Positions 37,701-46,681 are shown, numbered from the stretch's first letter. The stretch is 64,000 nucleotides of DNA from a bacterium (GCA_026705465.1 JAPPAP010000004.1:180612-244611); one strand, 5' to 3'. The notes: generated by a model not told the origin, from the sequence alone. Numbers and translations: made by a program.

Positions 37701-38213
37701 TCAGCTTGCTTCTTCGGATTTTGGGGGGCGATAGAACATGGCGAGCTGCGTGATTCCAGCCAGCACCCCGCCGCCTGCAGCGATAGCCAAGCCAACGTAT
37801 CCGTCCCAGTCGTCATCAATGCCCAGAGCGTTGTCCACTGACCACTCCATGGGCCCCAAAGTGGCCACCGACGCCGCAACCACGGCCAGCACGAAGGTGT
37901 ACTCCCAGCCTTCCCGCACGATCATGAAGCCGTTGTGGCGGTGGACAGTCCACGCTGCCACCACCATGACCCCGATCATCCCTGCGGCCGCCAGAGGGGT
38001 GAGAAATCCCAAAGCCAACAGCAAGCCAGCGCCTATTTCCGTGAGCGCTGCCATCCAAGCATGCAATTTGCCCGGCTTCATCCCCATGCTGTCAAACCAA
38101 CCAGCGGTACCGGGGATTCGGCCACCTTGAAAGATCTTGCCGTACCCGTGAGCGGCAAATGTAAGCCCGATACCCACCCGCAGGATCAGCATTGCCAGAT
38201 TCATTTCATCCAT
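37701..38213 (-). CDS. DoxX family membrane protein
   Basis: 170 residues with four predicted transmembrane helices (about 6-24, 50-80, 85-110, 135-160) and the family's GLTFAAHGYGKIF and GAGLLLALGFLTPLAA. DoxX proteins are linked to thiosulfate or quinone redox and membrane oxidoreductase complexes. ATG 38213 is chosen because a TACTGT box ends 6 nt upstream. Confidence 0.85.
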   Translation of the reverse strand: MDEMNLAMLILRVGIGLTFAAHGYGKIFQGGRIPGTAGWFDSMGMKPGKLHAWMAALTEIGAGLLLALGFLTPLAAAGMIGVMVVAAWTVHRHNGFMIVREGWEYTFVLAVVAASVATLGPMEWSVDNALGIDDDWDGYVGLAIAAGGGVLAGITQLAMFYRPPKSEEAS

Positions 38214-38247
38214 GGGGCAACAGTACCGGCCCATCTAGGCTGGACAA

Positions 38248-38505
38248 GTGCCTCTCTGGCTCAGCGTCGTGATCGCCATCCTTGCGGGGATGATCCTGAT
38301 CCGGGTCGGCATCGGTGTGCTCTTGATGATTCGCCAGCCCCTTCCGCCGCCTCCGCCGCCCGGTGAGTTGCGCAAGGTCAAGATCACCTATCGGTGCTCG
38401 ATCTGCTACGCCGAAGTCCGCATGACCGTCGCTCCTGAGGAAGATCCGGAACCTCCTCGCCACTGCGGCGATGACATGGATTTGATGGCCCCAATCGATG
38501 AGTAG
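38248..38505 (+). CDS. Small membrane protein with zinc-ribbon-like tail
   Basis: 85 residues. One transmembrane segment (about 3-28), a Pro-rich linker (QPLPPPPPP), then a cytoplasmic CSIC...HCG pattern that could bind zinc. Not recognised as a characterised family. GTG 38248 has TAGGCT ending 6 nt upstream. It is divergent from the DoxX gene. Confidence 0.65.
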   Translation: MPLWLSVVIAILAGMILIRVGIGVLLMIRQPLPPPPPPGELRKVKITYRCSICYAEVRMTVAPEEDPEPPRHCGDDMDLMAPIDE

Positions 38506-38597
38506 CGGTCCACCAGCCAGTTATCCACAGGCTGTGAATAAACCTGGGCACAAACTACAAAGCCGTAACTAGGACGTCACCTAATCGCAACCAAGAA

Positions 38598-38873
38598 TCA
38601 ATGCCACTGGGTGGCCACCAGCATCCCGGCCAGCAGCAGTCCGAGACCCCCCAGCAAGTACCAGTTGTTGGTGTCTCCAGGCAGCAGCGCCACATAGTTC
38701 AGGACAATCACGATTGCCCCTAGCGCCAAAAGGGCGATCATCAGCACCGGCACCCAGGTCGGGCTGACCTTCTCGGCAGAGACGGGCACGCGGGGAGCGG
38801 CTTCGCTCTCGGGCCGGGTGCCTCTTGGGGTTACCCGTCCGCCCTGCACTCTTCGCTTCGTTGGCTTGGCCAT
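38598..38873 (-). CDS. crgA: Cell division protein CrgA
   Basis: 91 residues, an actinobacterial divisome protein that contacts FtsZ and penicillin-binding proteins. It has a basic N-terminus, two transmembrane helices and the diagnostic ending [31 protein letters not shown] ends 6 nt before ATG 38873. It lies divergent from pabA next to pknB/pstP, the usual origin-linked neighbourhood. Confidence 0.93.
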   Translation of the reverse strand: MAKPTKRRVQGGRVTPRGTRPESEAAPRVPVSAEKVSPTWVPVLMIALLALGAIVIVLNYVALLPGDTNNWYLLGGLGLLLAGMLVATQWH

Positions 38874-38939
38874 GGACAAAGGATAGACCCCGAATTATCC
38901 GGCACTTGTGGTCAGCGGCCCCCGATATCGTTGGCATCC

Positions 38940-39518
38940 GTGAACCCCAGAATTCTGGTGATCGACAACTACGACTCGTTCGTCTACAACCTCGTTCAGT
39001 ATCTGGGCGAGCTGGGTGCCGAACCCATCGTTCATCGCCACGACGCCTTATCGCTCAAGCAAGCTCGCGACCTAGAACCCGACGGTGTCCTCATCAGCCC
39101 TGGACCGGGCCGTCCATCCGATGCCGGGCTGAGCAACGCCCTCATCCAAGAGTTCTGCGGCATTCGACCCATTCTCGGTGTGTGCCTGGGATTGCAATGC
39201 CTCGGAGAAGTCTTTGGTGGACAAGTGGTTCGAGCTCCTCAGGTCATGCATGGCAAGACATCGATCATCCGCCACACTGGCGATGGCGTCTTCACCGGGC
39301 TCCCCAATCCAATCGAGGCCACCCGGTACCACTCCCTAATCGTGGAGCGCTCGTCAGTACCCGAGGTCTTGTCCATCACTGCGGAGACTGAAGACGGCCT
39401 CGTGATGGGATTGCGACACCGAGAGCACCCGGTAGAAGGTGTTCAGTTCCATCCCGAGTCGATCCTGACCTCATCCGGCCACGACATGCTGGCTAATTTT
39501 CTGACCCAGACTTCCTGA
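38940..39518 (+). CDS. pabA: Anthranilate/aminodeoxychorismate synthase glutaminase
   Basis: 192-residue class I glutamine amidotransferase that feeds ammonia to TrpE or Pab[21 protein letters not shown] at the N-terminus, catalytic Cys in [15 protein letters not shown], His/Glu in [14 protein letters not shown] 38940 follows a TATCGT box by 8 nt. Position between crgA and pknB favours pabA/trpG of the actinobacterial origin cluster; which pathway it serves (folate or tryptophan) is not decided by sequence. Confidence 0.92.
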   Translation: MNPRILVIDNYDSFVYNLVQYLGELGAEPIVHRHDALSLKQARDLEPDGVLISPGPGRPSDAGLSNALIQEFCGIRPILGVCLGLQCLGEVFGGQVVRAPQVMHGKTSIIRHTGDGVFTGLPNPIEATRYHSLIVERSSVPEVLSITAETEDGLVMGLRHREHPVEGVQFHPESILTSSGHDMLANFLTQTS

Positions 39519-39531
39519 CAGCGACAGACCC

Positions 39532-41889
39532 CTAGTTCCAGAAGACGTCGCACCCGTTGTCCACTCCCGGGGTGTCGCCGTCCAGGCCCTCGGCCCAATT
39601 CGCAGCGTTCGCCGCTGATGCGGGCATGGGATACGGAAGTTCGATATTCCATGTCACCGCGAACCCGGGAATATCCGAATAGGTCGTAACGAGGCCTCTG
39701 CACTCGGTTTCAAATCGGCTCGAAAGGGCGTTCCACTTCGCGATGCTGCCCAGTGCGTTTGGCTGGCGCCCAGCAGCTACGGCTCTCGAGGTTATGTCGG
39801 CGGCAGCGTTCCACGCCGCAGTCTGGCGGGGATCAAGCTCTTCAACAGGAACTTCAGGGCGACCGGGGGGCCCCGGACTCGGCGGTTCTGGACCCGACGG
39901 TCCCGATGGTGGGACTGCCGAGGTCGGCAGCCCCAGGCAGGCAACTACCTCCGTTCCGGCTGAGAGTTCCTCTTGAGCAGGCGGCACCTGTCCCATAATT
40001 CGCCCAACCAGCTCTTCGGTGTCATTGGGGAAATCGCACTCAGGCACAGGCTCAACCAAGATCAACTCCAACTCAGCTAGGCGTTGTGCGGCCGTCTCGG
40101 GGGTCAGCCCGATCAGGTTGGGCACGATCACGCTCTCCGGACCCAAAGAAACCAAGATCTTGATCGGAGTACCGGGCAGCAGCAAGACAGGCGGTGCCGG
40201 ATCAGTGCTGATGACAAGTCCCGCCTCTACGTCAATGGAAGGCTCCTCCAAGACTTCATCGCTTACTTCAAGACCGGCTTGTGCCAAAACTTGGGCCGCG
40301 CGCAATGGGGTCATACCCATCACATCGGGCACTTCGACGGCCTGAATCCCCTCCGCCACAAAGAGCACCACGGTGCTACCGGGTGCAACTTCGCTTCCTC
40401 CCGATGGATCTTGGCGCAGCACTTGTCCAGACGGTGCGGTCGAGCCCTCAACCACCCGCAATTCGGGGGCAAACCCCCGATCTTGTAAGAAACGGGCAGC
40501 ATCATTCGCATCTTGGCCCACAACGCCGGGCACCTCCACTGGAACCGCCCCTGAGCTCACTGTGATCTCGATTTCCACCCCTTGCTCTACTTCATCCAGT
40601 GCCGCCGGGGATTGGGAGATCACCTCGTTGGCCTCCACCGTTTCGCTGGCCACAAACACCTGACTGACGACGAAACCGGCAGCCCGTAACTCACGAATCG
40701 CCGCCTGGCTGGACAAGCCCACCACATTAGGTACGGCAGTAAGTGGAGCGGGCGTCGCTGTGACCACGGGCGGCGCGGATCCATTGCCATCGTCCAAGAC
40801 GTTTGACAGCACAAAGAACACCAACACTGCCACGGCGATGAATATCACCGCGGCCGCGGTATACAACCCTGCCCGAGATGAAGGCTCCAAGACTGGCACT
40901 GAGGGCGATTGCGCCGGCGGCTGGGGCGGCACCCCCGAAGCTTGGGGAGGAGGGCCCTGCTGGGCGCTTGTCGGCTTCTCTGGTTCTTTGGCTGACGGTG
41001 GTGAAGCTTCCTTCTGGGCTTCAGCAGGCTGGTGGCGAGGAGACAGCTGGTGCCGCCCCTCTCGATAGCGCCGCAGATCCCGTTGAAGATCTTTGGCCGT
41101 TGGATACCGCTGCGCTGGCTTCTTGGCCAGCAGCTTCATTGTGATGGCCTCAAGCGACTCCGGCAGCACAACCCCCAGCGACGACGGGGAGGGCACTGCT
41201 TGCTGAACGTGTTTATAGGCCACCGCCACCGAGTTGTCGCCCGCGAAAGGAGGACGGCCGCAGAGCATTTCATAGAGCACGACCCCCAGCGAGTACAGAT
41301 CGCTTCGGTGGTCCAGAGGCTCCCCCTGGGCCTGCTCCGGTGAGAAATAGGTGGCTGTTCCCATCACCGAACCAGTTTGGGTGAGGTTTGCCTCCGCTCC
41401 CCCGAACGCAGCAATGGCAATGCCGAAGTCCGTAACCTTCACCTTTCCGTCAGGCGACAGCAGCACATTGCCCGGCTTTACGTCACGATGGATTACCCCG
41501 TTCTCATGGGCACACCCCAACGCGGCGGCTACATACATGGCGATTTCTGCGGCCTGATCCGGGGCGAGCCGACTACCGCCCCGCAGCAGCTCAGCCAAGC
41601 TCTTGCCCTCGATGTACTCCATGACGATGTAGTACGTGCCTTCTGCCGAACCCCAGTCGTATACCGCCACGATGTTGGGATGATTCAGGTTGGCGGCCGC
41701 AGTGGCCTCCCGTCTGAATCGCTCCACAAAACTCGGATCGGTTGCGAATTCTGGAAACAAGCGCTTGATCGCCACTGGACGCGACAAGAGGGTGTCCTGG
41801 CCCAGAAAAACATCGGTCATGCCGCCACGGGCGATCTGATTTTGCAGTCGGTAACGACCGCCCAAAAGCTCCGGACCACTGTCTGACAT
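39532..41889 (-). CDS. pknB: PASTA-domain Ser/Thr protein kinase
   Basis: 785 residues. Kinase domain about 12-275 with Lys42, HRDVKPGN (Asp136), DFG (154-156) and APE-like SPEQA; Pro-rich juxtamembrane; one transmembrane helix (about 342-362); four PASTA domains (about 384-655) that sense peptidoglycan or lipid II; then a Pro linker and about 100 extra residues ending VDNGCDVFWN with Cys pairs, which is not part of standard PknB. The phosphatase gene lies 33 nt upstream on the same strand. Confidence 0.95.
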   Translation of the reverse strand: MSDSGPELLGGRYRLQNQIARGGMTDVFLGQDTLLSRPVAIKRLFPEFATDPSFVERFRREATAAANLNHPNIVAVYDWGSAEGTYYIVMEYIEGKSLAELLRGGSRLAPDQAAEIAMYVAAALGCAHENGVIHRDVKPGNVLLSPDGKVKVTDFGIAIAAFGGAEANLTQTGSVMGTATYFSPEQAQGEPLDHRSDLYSLGVVLYEMLCGRPPFAGDNSVAVAYKHVQQAVPSPSSLGVVLPESLEAITMKLLAKKPAQRYPTAKDLQRDLRRYREGRHQLSPRHQPAEAQKEASPPSAKEPEKPTSAQQGPPPQASGVPPQPPAQSPSVPVLEPSSRAGLYTAAAVIFIAVAVLVFFVLSNVLDDGNGSAPPVVTATPAPLTAVPNVVGLSSQAAIRELRAAGFVVSQVFVASETVEANEVISQSPAALDEVEQGVEIEITVSSGAVPVEVPGVVGQDANDAARFLQDRGFAPELRVVEGSTAPSGQVLRQDPSGGSEVAPGSTVVLFVAEGIQAVEVPDVMGMTPLRAAQVLAQAGLEVSDEVLEEPSIDVEAGLVISTDPAPPVLLLPGTPIKILVSLGPESVIVPNLIGLTPETAAQRLAELELILVEPVPECDFPNDTEELVGRIMGQVPPAQEELSAGTEVVACLGLPTSAVPPSGPSGPEPPSPGPPGRPEVPVEELDPRQTAAWNAAADITSRAVAAGRQPNALGSIAKWNALSSRFETECRGLVTTYSDIPGFAVTWNIELPYPMPASAANAANWAEGLDGDTPGVDNGCDVFWN

Positions 41890-41922
41890 GGCGAAACCAG
41901 CGTACTTCTTGATTTGCCCGAT

Positions 41923-42720
41923 TTAGGGTAGGGCTACGTCGACCACATCCACGATCACCACCGTCACGTTGTCGCTTCCGCCGTGCTGCAACGCCGTACT
42001 CACTAGGGCATCAGCAGCTTCTTTGGGCGACTCGAACTGGAGGAGGATCGTGTGAATATCCCGGTCGTGTACCTCGTTGGTCAAGCCATCGGAGCACAGC
42101 AAATAGCGATGTCCGCTCACGGGGACCAGAGTCCAATCGTCAACCACCACCTTTGACTCAATGCCCAGTGCCCGGCTGAGGTGGTGCCGGTACTCGTGAA
42201 CTTCGGCCTCTTCTCGGCTGAGCATTCCTGCCTTGACCATCTCCTGCACCACAGTGTGATCCTCGGTCAGCTGATGAAACCCGCTCTCATCGCTGCGGTA
42301 CACCCGCGAGTCGCCGACATTTACCACAGCCAACGCTTCGCCATGGTCTTGCTCAACAACGGCCAGCGCGCACAAGGTCGTCCCCATTCCCGACAACTCA
42401 TGGGTGGACATTGACTTGGCCAGAATTTCCTCGTTGGCTCGGTCCACCGCATCCACCAGCTCGTTGACCGTTGGTGCCGGTGAATGGTTTGGTCGGCGGC
42501 CGAACCGATGCCGGCGGCGTTCTGCGGTTCGGGCTTGGATCGCAGACTTGACTTCGGCAGCAAGCGTTTCCACCGCGAGAGCAGACGCCACTTGACCCCC
42601 GCGATGGCCCCCCAATCCGTCGGCAACCGCGAAAAGCTCCCCTTCAACCAGCATCGAGTCTTCGTTTTTCTCTCGACGTCGGCCTCTATCGGTGGCTTGC
42701 CCCGTTTCTAGCCGGATCAT
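41923..42720 (-). CDS. pstP: PP2C-family protein phosphatase
   Basis: 265 residues. Metal-binding Asp in AVADGLGGHRGGQVAS, then GMGTTLCALAV, VNVGDSRVYR, LCSDGLTNEV and GGSDNVTVVIVDV. It reverses PknB phosphorylation. The usual C-terminal transmembrane/extracytoplasmic part is absent. Neighbouring rodA, pbpA and FHA genes of the standard actinobacterial cluster are missing here. Confidence 0.93.
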   Translation of the reverse strand: MIRLETGQATDRGRRREKNEDSMLVEGELFAVADGLGGHRGGQVASALAVETLAAEVKSAIQARTAERRRHRFGRRPNHSPAPTVNELVDAVDRANEEILAKSMSTHELSGMGTTLCALAVVEQDHGEALAVVNVGDSRVYRSDESGFHQLTEDHTVVQEMVKAGMLSREEAEVHEYRHHLSRALGIESKVVVDDWTLVPVSGHRYLLCSDGLTNEVHDRDIHTILLQFESPKEAADALVSTALQHGGSDNVTVVIVDVVDVALP

Positions 42721-42909
42721 CAGAGTTCCATGACCGTGGTGCCCCCACTTTGCGAAGGACTATAACCACCGCCCATGACAATTGGCAGTCGCCGGAGGTT
42801 CCTCAGTTGTTCCTATGACTGTCGACGTTGGAGTTCAGATCATGAAATCGGCCAATTCTTGGTTATCGATCTGATTGCTGGTCTTGTACGCTGACCACCC
42901 CGACAATCA

Positions 42910-42993
<84 letters not shown>

Positions 42994-42996
42994 CAC

Positions 42997-43500
42997 TCAG
43001 CCCACTGTCCCGTCCGGAGTGGGGGTGGGGACTTCGGTCACGGGGATGACCGGGGGCGGGCCCCAGGCAATGGCTGCCTTCGAGAAACCCGCCGCCATGG
43101 CCACGGTCAGGGCCAGCTCAGCTAGCTCGGCTGGGGTGAACTCTTCACTCAGAGCCGCTTGGTCTGCCTCGCTCAGCCCTGATGGATCGGAGATCACCGC
43201 GTCAGCCATTCGCAAGGCCAACTTGAGCCGATCCGGCAAGTTGCTGTCGTCGTAGCCGTCTTCGATTTGGGCCACCAGATCCTCGGTGAGCCCCTGCTGC
43301 TTCGCACCTGCGAAACGGAGGTTCTTTCAAATGTTGCAGTCGTTGACCCGGGCGTTGCGAAGCCGCCCCGCCTCCTTGGTGGCCTGGTCGAGTTGCCCTT
43401 CGCTCCACAGCGTGCCGTAGAAGCGGTTGAACACCGCGAACAACTCGGGTTGGTGATCGAACAGCGACATTCCCCCCTCAGGGATGGCAATTCTGGTCAT
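42997..43500 (-). CDS. Candidate selenoprotein: AhpD/carboxymuconolactone-decarboxylase-like, CxxU active site
   Basis: One frame runs from ATG 43500 to the stop at 42997 (167 residues) interrupted only by TGA at 43329-43327 (codon 58). Reading TGA as selenocysteine gives RLRNARVNDCNI-U-KNLRFAGAKQQGL: Cys55-x-x-Sec58, exactly the redox CxxC of AhpD/CMD proteins. Ten nt after the TGA, GUUUCGC and GCGAAGC form a 7-bp stem with loop AGGU, 17 nt from UGA to loop, fitting a bacterial SECIS. Downstream sequence (LALRMADAVI, FTPAELAELALTV) is well conserved and coding. It probably reduces peroxides or thiols. ATG overlaps the upstream stop (ATGA). A nonsense mutation is the alternative; selA/B/C/D are not in the window. 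Confidence 0.75.
43284..43323 (-). promoter_or_regulatory. Candidate bacterial SECIS hairpin
   Basis: In the mRNA just after the in-frame UGA (43329-43327): an unpaired lead, then G-U-U-U-C-G-C paired with G-C-G-A-A-G-C (one G-U pair), apical loop AGGU with G at loop positions 2 and 3. An outer CCUC/GGGG helix can extend it past an internal loop. E. coli fdhF also has GGU in its SECIS loop. Folding was done by eye. Confidence 0.6.
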
Positions 43501-43856
43501 TCCGTGACTCCTTTCAACACGGCCCGGGCACGGGCCAGGGCCTCAAACGTGGCGATAGCCGTGGTGAGCGCGGCCAACTCGGGCGGCGATAGATGGGCGT
43601 TCAAGTCGGCACACAGCTCATCGGTCACCCCGTGGGCATCCAGCACATACTGCTCCGTGAATGCCAGCACGACCCTCTCTCGGTCGTCCCGGGGAGACGC
43701 GGCCGACGCCCCACCCCCGATCATTTGCTCAATGCGGGCGGCACAAAGCTCCGACAATCCAGAGTCGAGTCCCACTCCATCGAGGGCTTGCACCAACTCA
43801 TCCAACGTTCCAGCAACATGAGGGTCCAAGGCTGTCAGAGGATTACTCATTGCCAT
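43497..43856 (-). CDS. CMD/AhpD-like protein lacking the redox cysteines
   Basis: 119 residues. The C-terminal part (DDRERVVLAFTEQYVLDAHGVTDEL and HLSPPELAALTTAIATFEALARARAVL) follows the carboxymuconolactone decarboxylase/AhpD helical pattern. Where relatives have RIxQxxGCxxC, this one reads RIEQMIGGGASA, so both redox cysteines are gone. Starts at ATG 43856 overlapping the hydrolase stop, and its own stop overlaps the next start, so it is made together with the CxxU protein and may be its non-catalytic partner. Confidence 0.72.
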   Translation of the reverse strand: MAMSNPLTALDPHVAGTLDELVQALDGVGLDSGLSELCAARIEQMIGGGASAASPRDDRERVVLAFTEQYVLDAHGVTDELCADLNAHLSPPELAALTTAIATFEALARARAVLKGVTE

Positions 43857-44584
43857 CACCCCCCGAACATGGCCAGCCACTGCTCGGCCGAGCGGGGCAT
43901 GAACACATAGTTGGTGCGCCGGGTATCACCCATCGAAGCCGATGGCTGGGGGGAGTACAGATGGCCGGGATACAGGGTGGCGCTGTCCGGGACCCGGGCT
44001 AGGCGCTGGGTGAGGCTCTCGTACATTGCCGCCGGGTCGCTTCCCGGTAAATCGGTCCTCCCACACCCCTCCAGAAACAGCGTGTCCCCGGCCACTAGGC
44101 GTCCATTGGTCAAGAAGCACTGGCTCCCGGGAGTGTGGCCCGGAGTGTGGATCATCTCGATGTCCACCTCCCCCACTGACAACACGTCACCGCTGGCGTG
44201 CTGGCACAGATCGTCTTCCCCGATACCGGTGGTCATGGTCACATAGCGGGCCTCATCAGCCTGTACATGGACCGGAACCGACACCAGTTCCAACAGCTCC
44301 GCCACTCCCGTAATGGAGAACTGCATCATCGACCCTCCCACATGATCGGGGTGGTAATGGGTGACCAACACCCCTGTGAGCTTCATCCCATCTGCCTCGA
44401 CTATTGACACAATTCCCTGCGGGTCATAGGCCGGATCAACCACGACCGCTTCCCCGGTTTGTCGATCTCCAATCAGATAGACGAAGTTGACCATCTGCCG
44501 GGCCATCATGTCGCCCACCGCCAAGTCCCGCCCCGACAAGAGCTGCCGAAAGTACAACCGATCTTCGCTCACACTCTGAAGCAT
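43856..44584 (-). CDS. Metallo-beta-lactamase-fold hydrolase (glyoxalase II/persulfide dioxygenase-like)
   Basis: 242 residues. Metal site THYHPDHVGG (His76, His78, Asp80, His81), His150 (HTPGHTPGS), Asp167 (AGDTLF) and a late His in YPGHLYSP. GCGRTDLPG resembles the GCGRTDF stretch of persulfide dioxygenases (ETHE1) and related glyoxalase II enzymes. It heads the coupled three-gene set with two AhpD-like proteins, which points to thiol, persulfide or peroxide chemistry. Substrate is inference only. Confidence 0.85.
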   Translation of the reverse strand: MLQSVSEDRLYFRQLLSGRDLAVGDMMARQMVNFVYLIGDRQTGEAVVVDPAYDPQGIVSIVEADGMKLTGVLVTHYHPDHVGGSMMQFSITGVAELLELVSVPVHVQADEARYVTMTTGIGEDDLCQHASGDVLSVGEVDIEMIHTPGHTPGSQCFLTNGRLVAGDTLFLEGCGRTDLPGSDPAAMYESLTQRLARVPDSATLYPGHLYSPQPSASMGDTRRTNYVFMPRSAEQWLAMFGG

Positions 44585-44643
44585 AGAAGGCGGCGGGGAG
44601 CTTCAACTCAGGTGGGTCGGGGGATCGTCAAGCTACAAGCTCA

Positions 44644-45831
44644 TTAAGCCACAGGCTCGTCGTCGCCCTGCCGCCGCCAAGCTTCCTCCGCCAATGAGAC
44701 AACCTCACGCGCCGGTAGCCCCAACAATTTCGACGCCCGCACCGCCTCATCGTGCTCTACTTTGACGCGCCCAGCACTCACCTTGACCCGAACCCGTCGC
44801 CCGTCTACGTCTACTTCATGCTCCAGCCGCGTCCGAGGCCAGCGCTCGATCAACTGCCCCCGCACCCCCAGCGTGCCCGTCTCCTCTGCCAACGTGGCCG
44901 CCACCTGATCGCCTACCGCGGGATCAGCCAACGCACTCACCGTGTACGCCGGCCGGCCCTTTTTCATGACTATCGGCGTGATCCAAGCATCATGCGCCCC
45001 CGCTTCCAATAGCGACGCAACCGTGTGGGCCAGCGTTTCCCCGGTGGCGTCATCCACGTTGGTCTCAAACAGCATCACCGGCTGGCCCGCGGGGCGAGAC
45101 GCCGCCATCGTCCCCACCACCACCTGGGTCAGGTTGGGACGATCCTCCAGTTGGTTGTCGCCCGCGCCAAACCCGCTGGCCGAGATCGTCATAGGGGGCA
45201 TGGGTCCCCAGCCTTCCGCCAGTGCGGAGAGAATTGCTGCTCCGGTAGGCGTGGTCAGCTCCAAACCCACATCCAAGCCGAACGTTGGGCACCCCACCAG
45301 CAATTCCACCACGGCAGGAGGCGGATTGGGTAAATGCCCGTGGGCACTGCGGATCATGCCCCGGCCACACGCCACTGCGCTGGAGTAGACCTCGTCGATA
45401 CCCAATACCTCCAGCGCAGCACAGGTGCCCACCACGTCGATGATGGCGTCGAGGCCGCCCACTTCGTGGAAATGGACCTGCTCGGGCGGCCGGCGGTGCA
45501 GCTTGCCCTCAGCTCGGGCCAGAGCATCAAAGACCGCCAAGGCCCGATCGGCCACCCGGTCGGGCAGCCGAGCCTCTCCAACGAGGGCGTTGATGTGGCT
45601 GGCCGTGCGCACCACCGATGTTTCTTGGGTGATCACCCGCACGTCGGTGGCCGCGATGCCCCCCCGCTGGGTGGGATGGGCTTGCAGGTCCCATCCGCCC
45701 AAGGGCAGCAACTCGCACATCTCCCGCACTTCCGCCACATCGGCCCCAGCGTCGATCAGCGCCCCCATGGCCATGTCGCCCGCTATTCCGCTGAAGCAAT
45801 GGAACCAGCCAACGCCAGCCGGCTCAGCCAT
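44644..45831 (-). CDS. larC: Nickel-pincer cofactor biosynthesis protein LarC
   Basis: 395 residues. LarC inserts nickel into the pyridinium dithiocarboxylate cofactor of lactate racemase-type enzymes. The HCFSGIAGDMAMGALIDAG start, HFHEVGGLDAIIDVVGTCAALE, TPTGAAILSAL and LFETNVDDATGE are family hallmarks. It is one continuous gene, unlike the frameshift-made LarC1/LarC2 of Lactobacillus. It overlaps larB by 8 nt. Confidence 0.93.
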   Translation of the reverse strand: MAEPAGVGWFHCFSGIAGDMAMGALIDAGADVAEVREMCELLPLGGWDLQAHPTQRGGIAATDVRVITQETSVVRTASHINALVGEARLPDRVADRALAVFDALARAEGKLHRRPPEQVHFHEVGGLDAIIDVVGTCAALEVLGIDEVYSSAVACGRGMIRSAHGHLPNPPPAVVELLVGCPTFGLDVGLELTTPTGAAILSALAEGWGPMPPMTISASGFGAGDNQLEDRPNLTQVVVGTMAASRPAGQPVMLFETNVDDATGETLAHTVASLLEAGAHDAWITPIVMKKGRPAYTVSALADPAVGDQVAATLAEETGTLGVRGQLIERWPRTRLEHEVDVDGRRVRVKVSAGRVKVEHDEAVRASKLLGLPAREVVSLAEEAWRRQGDDEPVA

Positions 45832-46600
45832 CGTTCAACCCTGCCGACGACACTGCTCGGTCCCTCGTCTTGAACAGCCGCAGCACTGCGCAAGCCGCCC
45901 CAAATCCGTTGTCCACCCCGACAACGGTCACGCCCGAAGCACATGAAGACATCATGGCCAACAGGGGGGTAACCCCCTCGAGTGAGGAGCCGTACCCCAC
46001 GCTGGTGGGCACGGCTACCACCGGAGCTGCCGTCAGCCCTCCCACGACGGAGGCCAAGGCCCCCTCCATCCCAGCCACCACCACCACGGCATCGGCTTCA
46101 GTCAGCGTGTCGACCTCACCGAGAATGCGGTGGAGTCCGGCCACCCCCACATCGTTCAACCGCTGCGGCGCCAGTCCGTGGGCAGCCAGCACCACGCCGC
46201 ACTCATCGGCCACTGGCAGATCGGCGGTGCCGGCCGCGGCCAGCACTACTCTCTCGGGCCGTGGCGGCGAAGGCCGCCAGACCACCGTGGTGTCGTAGCG
46301 TTCTCCCTCAGGATTGAGAGCCAGTGCCACGGCGGCCTGCCCGGCCGAGGCCCGGGTCAACAGCACAGGACCGCCTGGTTGATCGAGCAGCTCCTTCACG
46401 ATGGCCGCGCACTGATCGGGCGTTTTGCCCGGTCCGTACACGACCTCGGCCAGCCCCTGTCGGAGGCTGCGATGATGATCCACCCGGGCAAATCCCAAAT
46501 CGGCAAATGGCAATCGCCGCAGCTGCCGAACCGCGTCGTCCGCCGACACCGTCCCGTCCCGTACGTTGGCCATCAATTGACGAAGAAAGGCTTCATCCAC
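45824..46600 (-). CDS. larB: Nickel-pincer cofactor biosynthesis protein LarB
   Basis: 258 residues, the AIR-carboxylase-like enzyme that carboxylates nicotinate adenine dinucleotide at the start of nickel-pincer nucleotide synthesis. ADLGFARVDHHRSLRQGLAEVVYGPGKT and VVVVAGMEGALASVVGGL and VPTSVGYGSSLEG and NGFGAACAV fit. GTG 46600 is the start. larE and larA are absent from this window. Confidence 0.93.
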   Translation of the reverse strand: MDEAFLRQLMANVRDGTVSADDAVRQLRRLPFADLGFARVDHHRSLRQGLAEVVYGPGKTPDQCAAIVKELLDQPGGPVLLTRASAGQAAVALALNPEGERYDTTVVWRPSPPRPERVVLAAAGTADLPVADECGVVLAAHGLAPQRLNDVGVAGLHRILGEVDTLTEADAVVVVAGMEGALASVVGGLTAAPVVAVPTSVGYGSSLEGVTPLLAMMSSCASGVTVVGVDNGFGAACAVLRLFKTRDRAVSSAGLNDG

Positions 46601-46681
46601 CTCAACACCCCATCACTTTCAACTAGCTCCCGAATTTTCTCACAACGACCGCAATGAAGCAGACCGCTATCCTGCACGTTT

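Noticed and set aside
43194..43490. Overlapping minus-strand ORF in the CMD gene
   Set aside because: Its sequence is Arg/Ser/Thr-rich out-of-frame shadow; the frame that crosses the TGA carries the family residues.
44644..45831. Programmed frameshift in larC as in Lactobacillus
   Set aside because: The gene is open from end to end in one frame.
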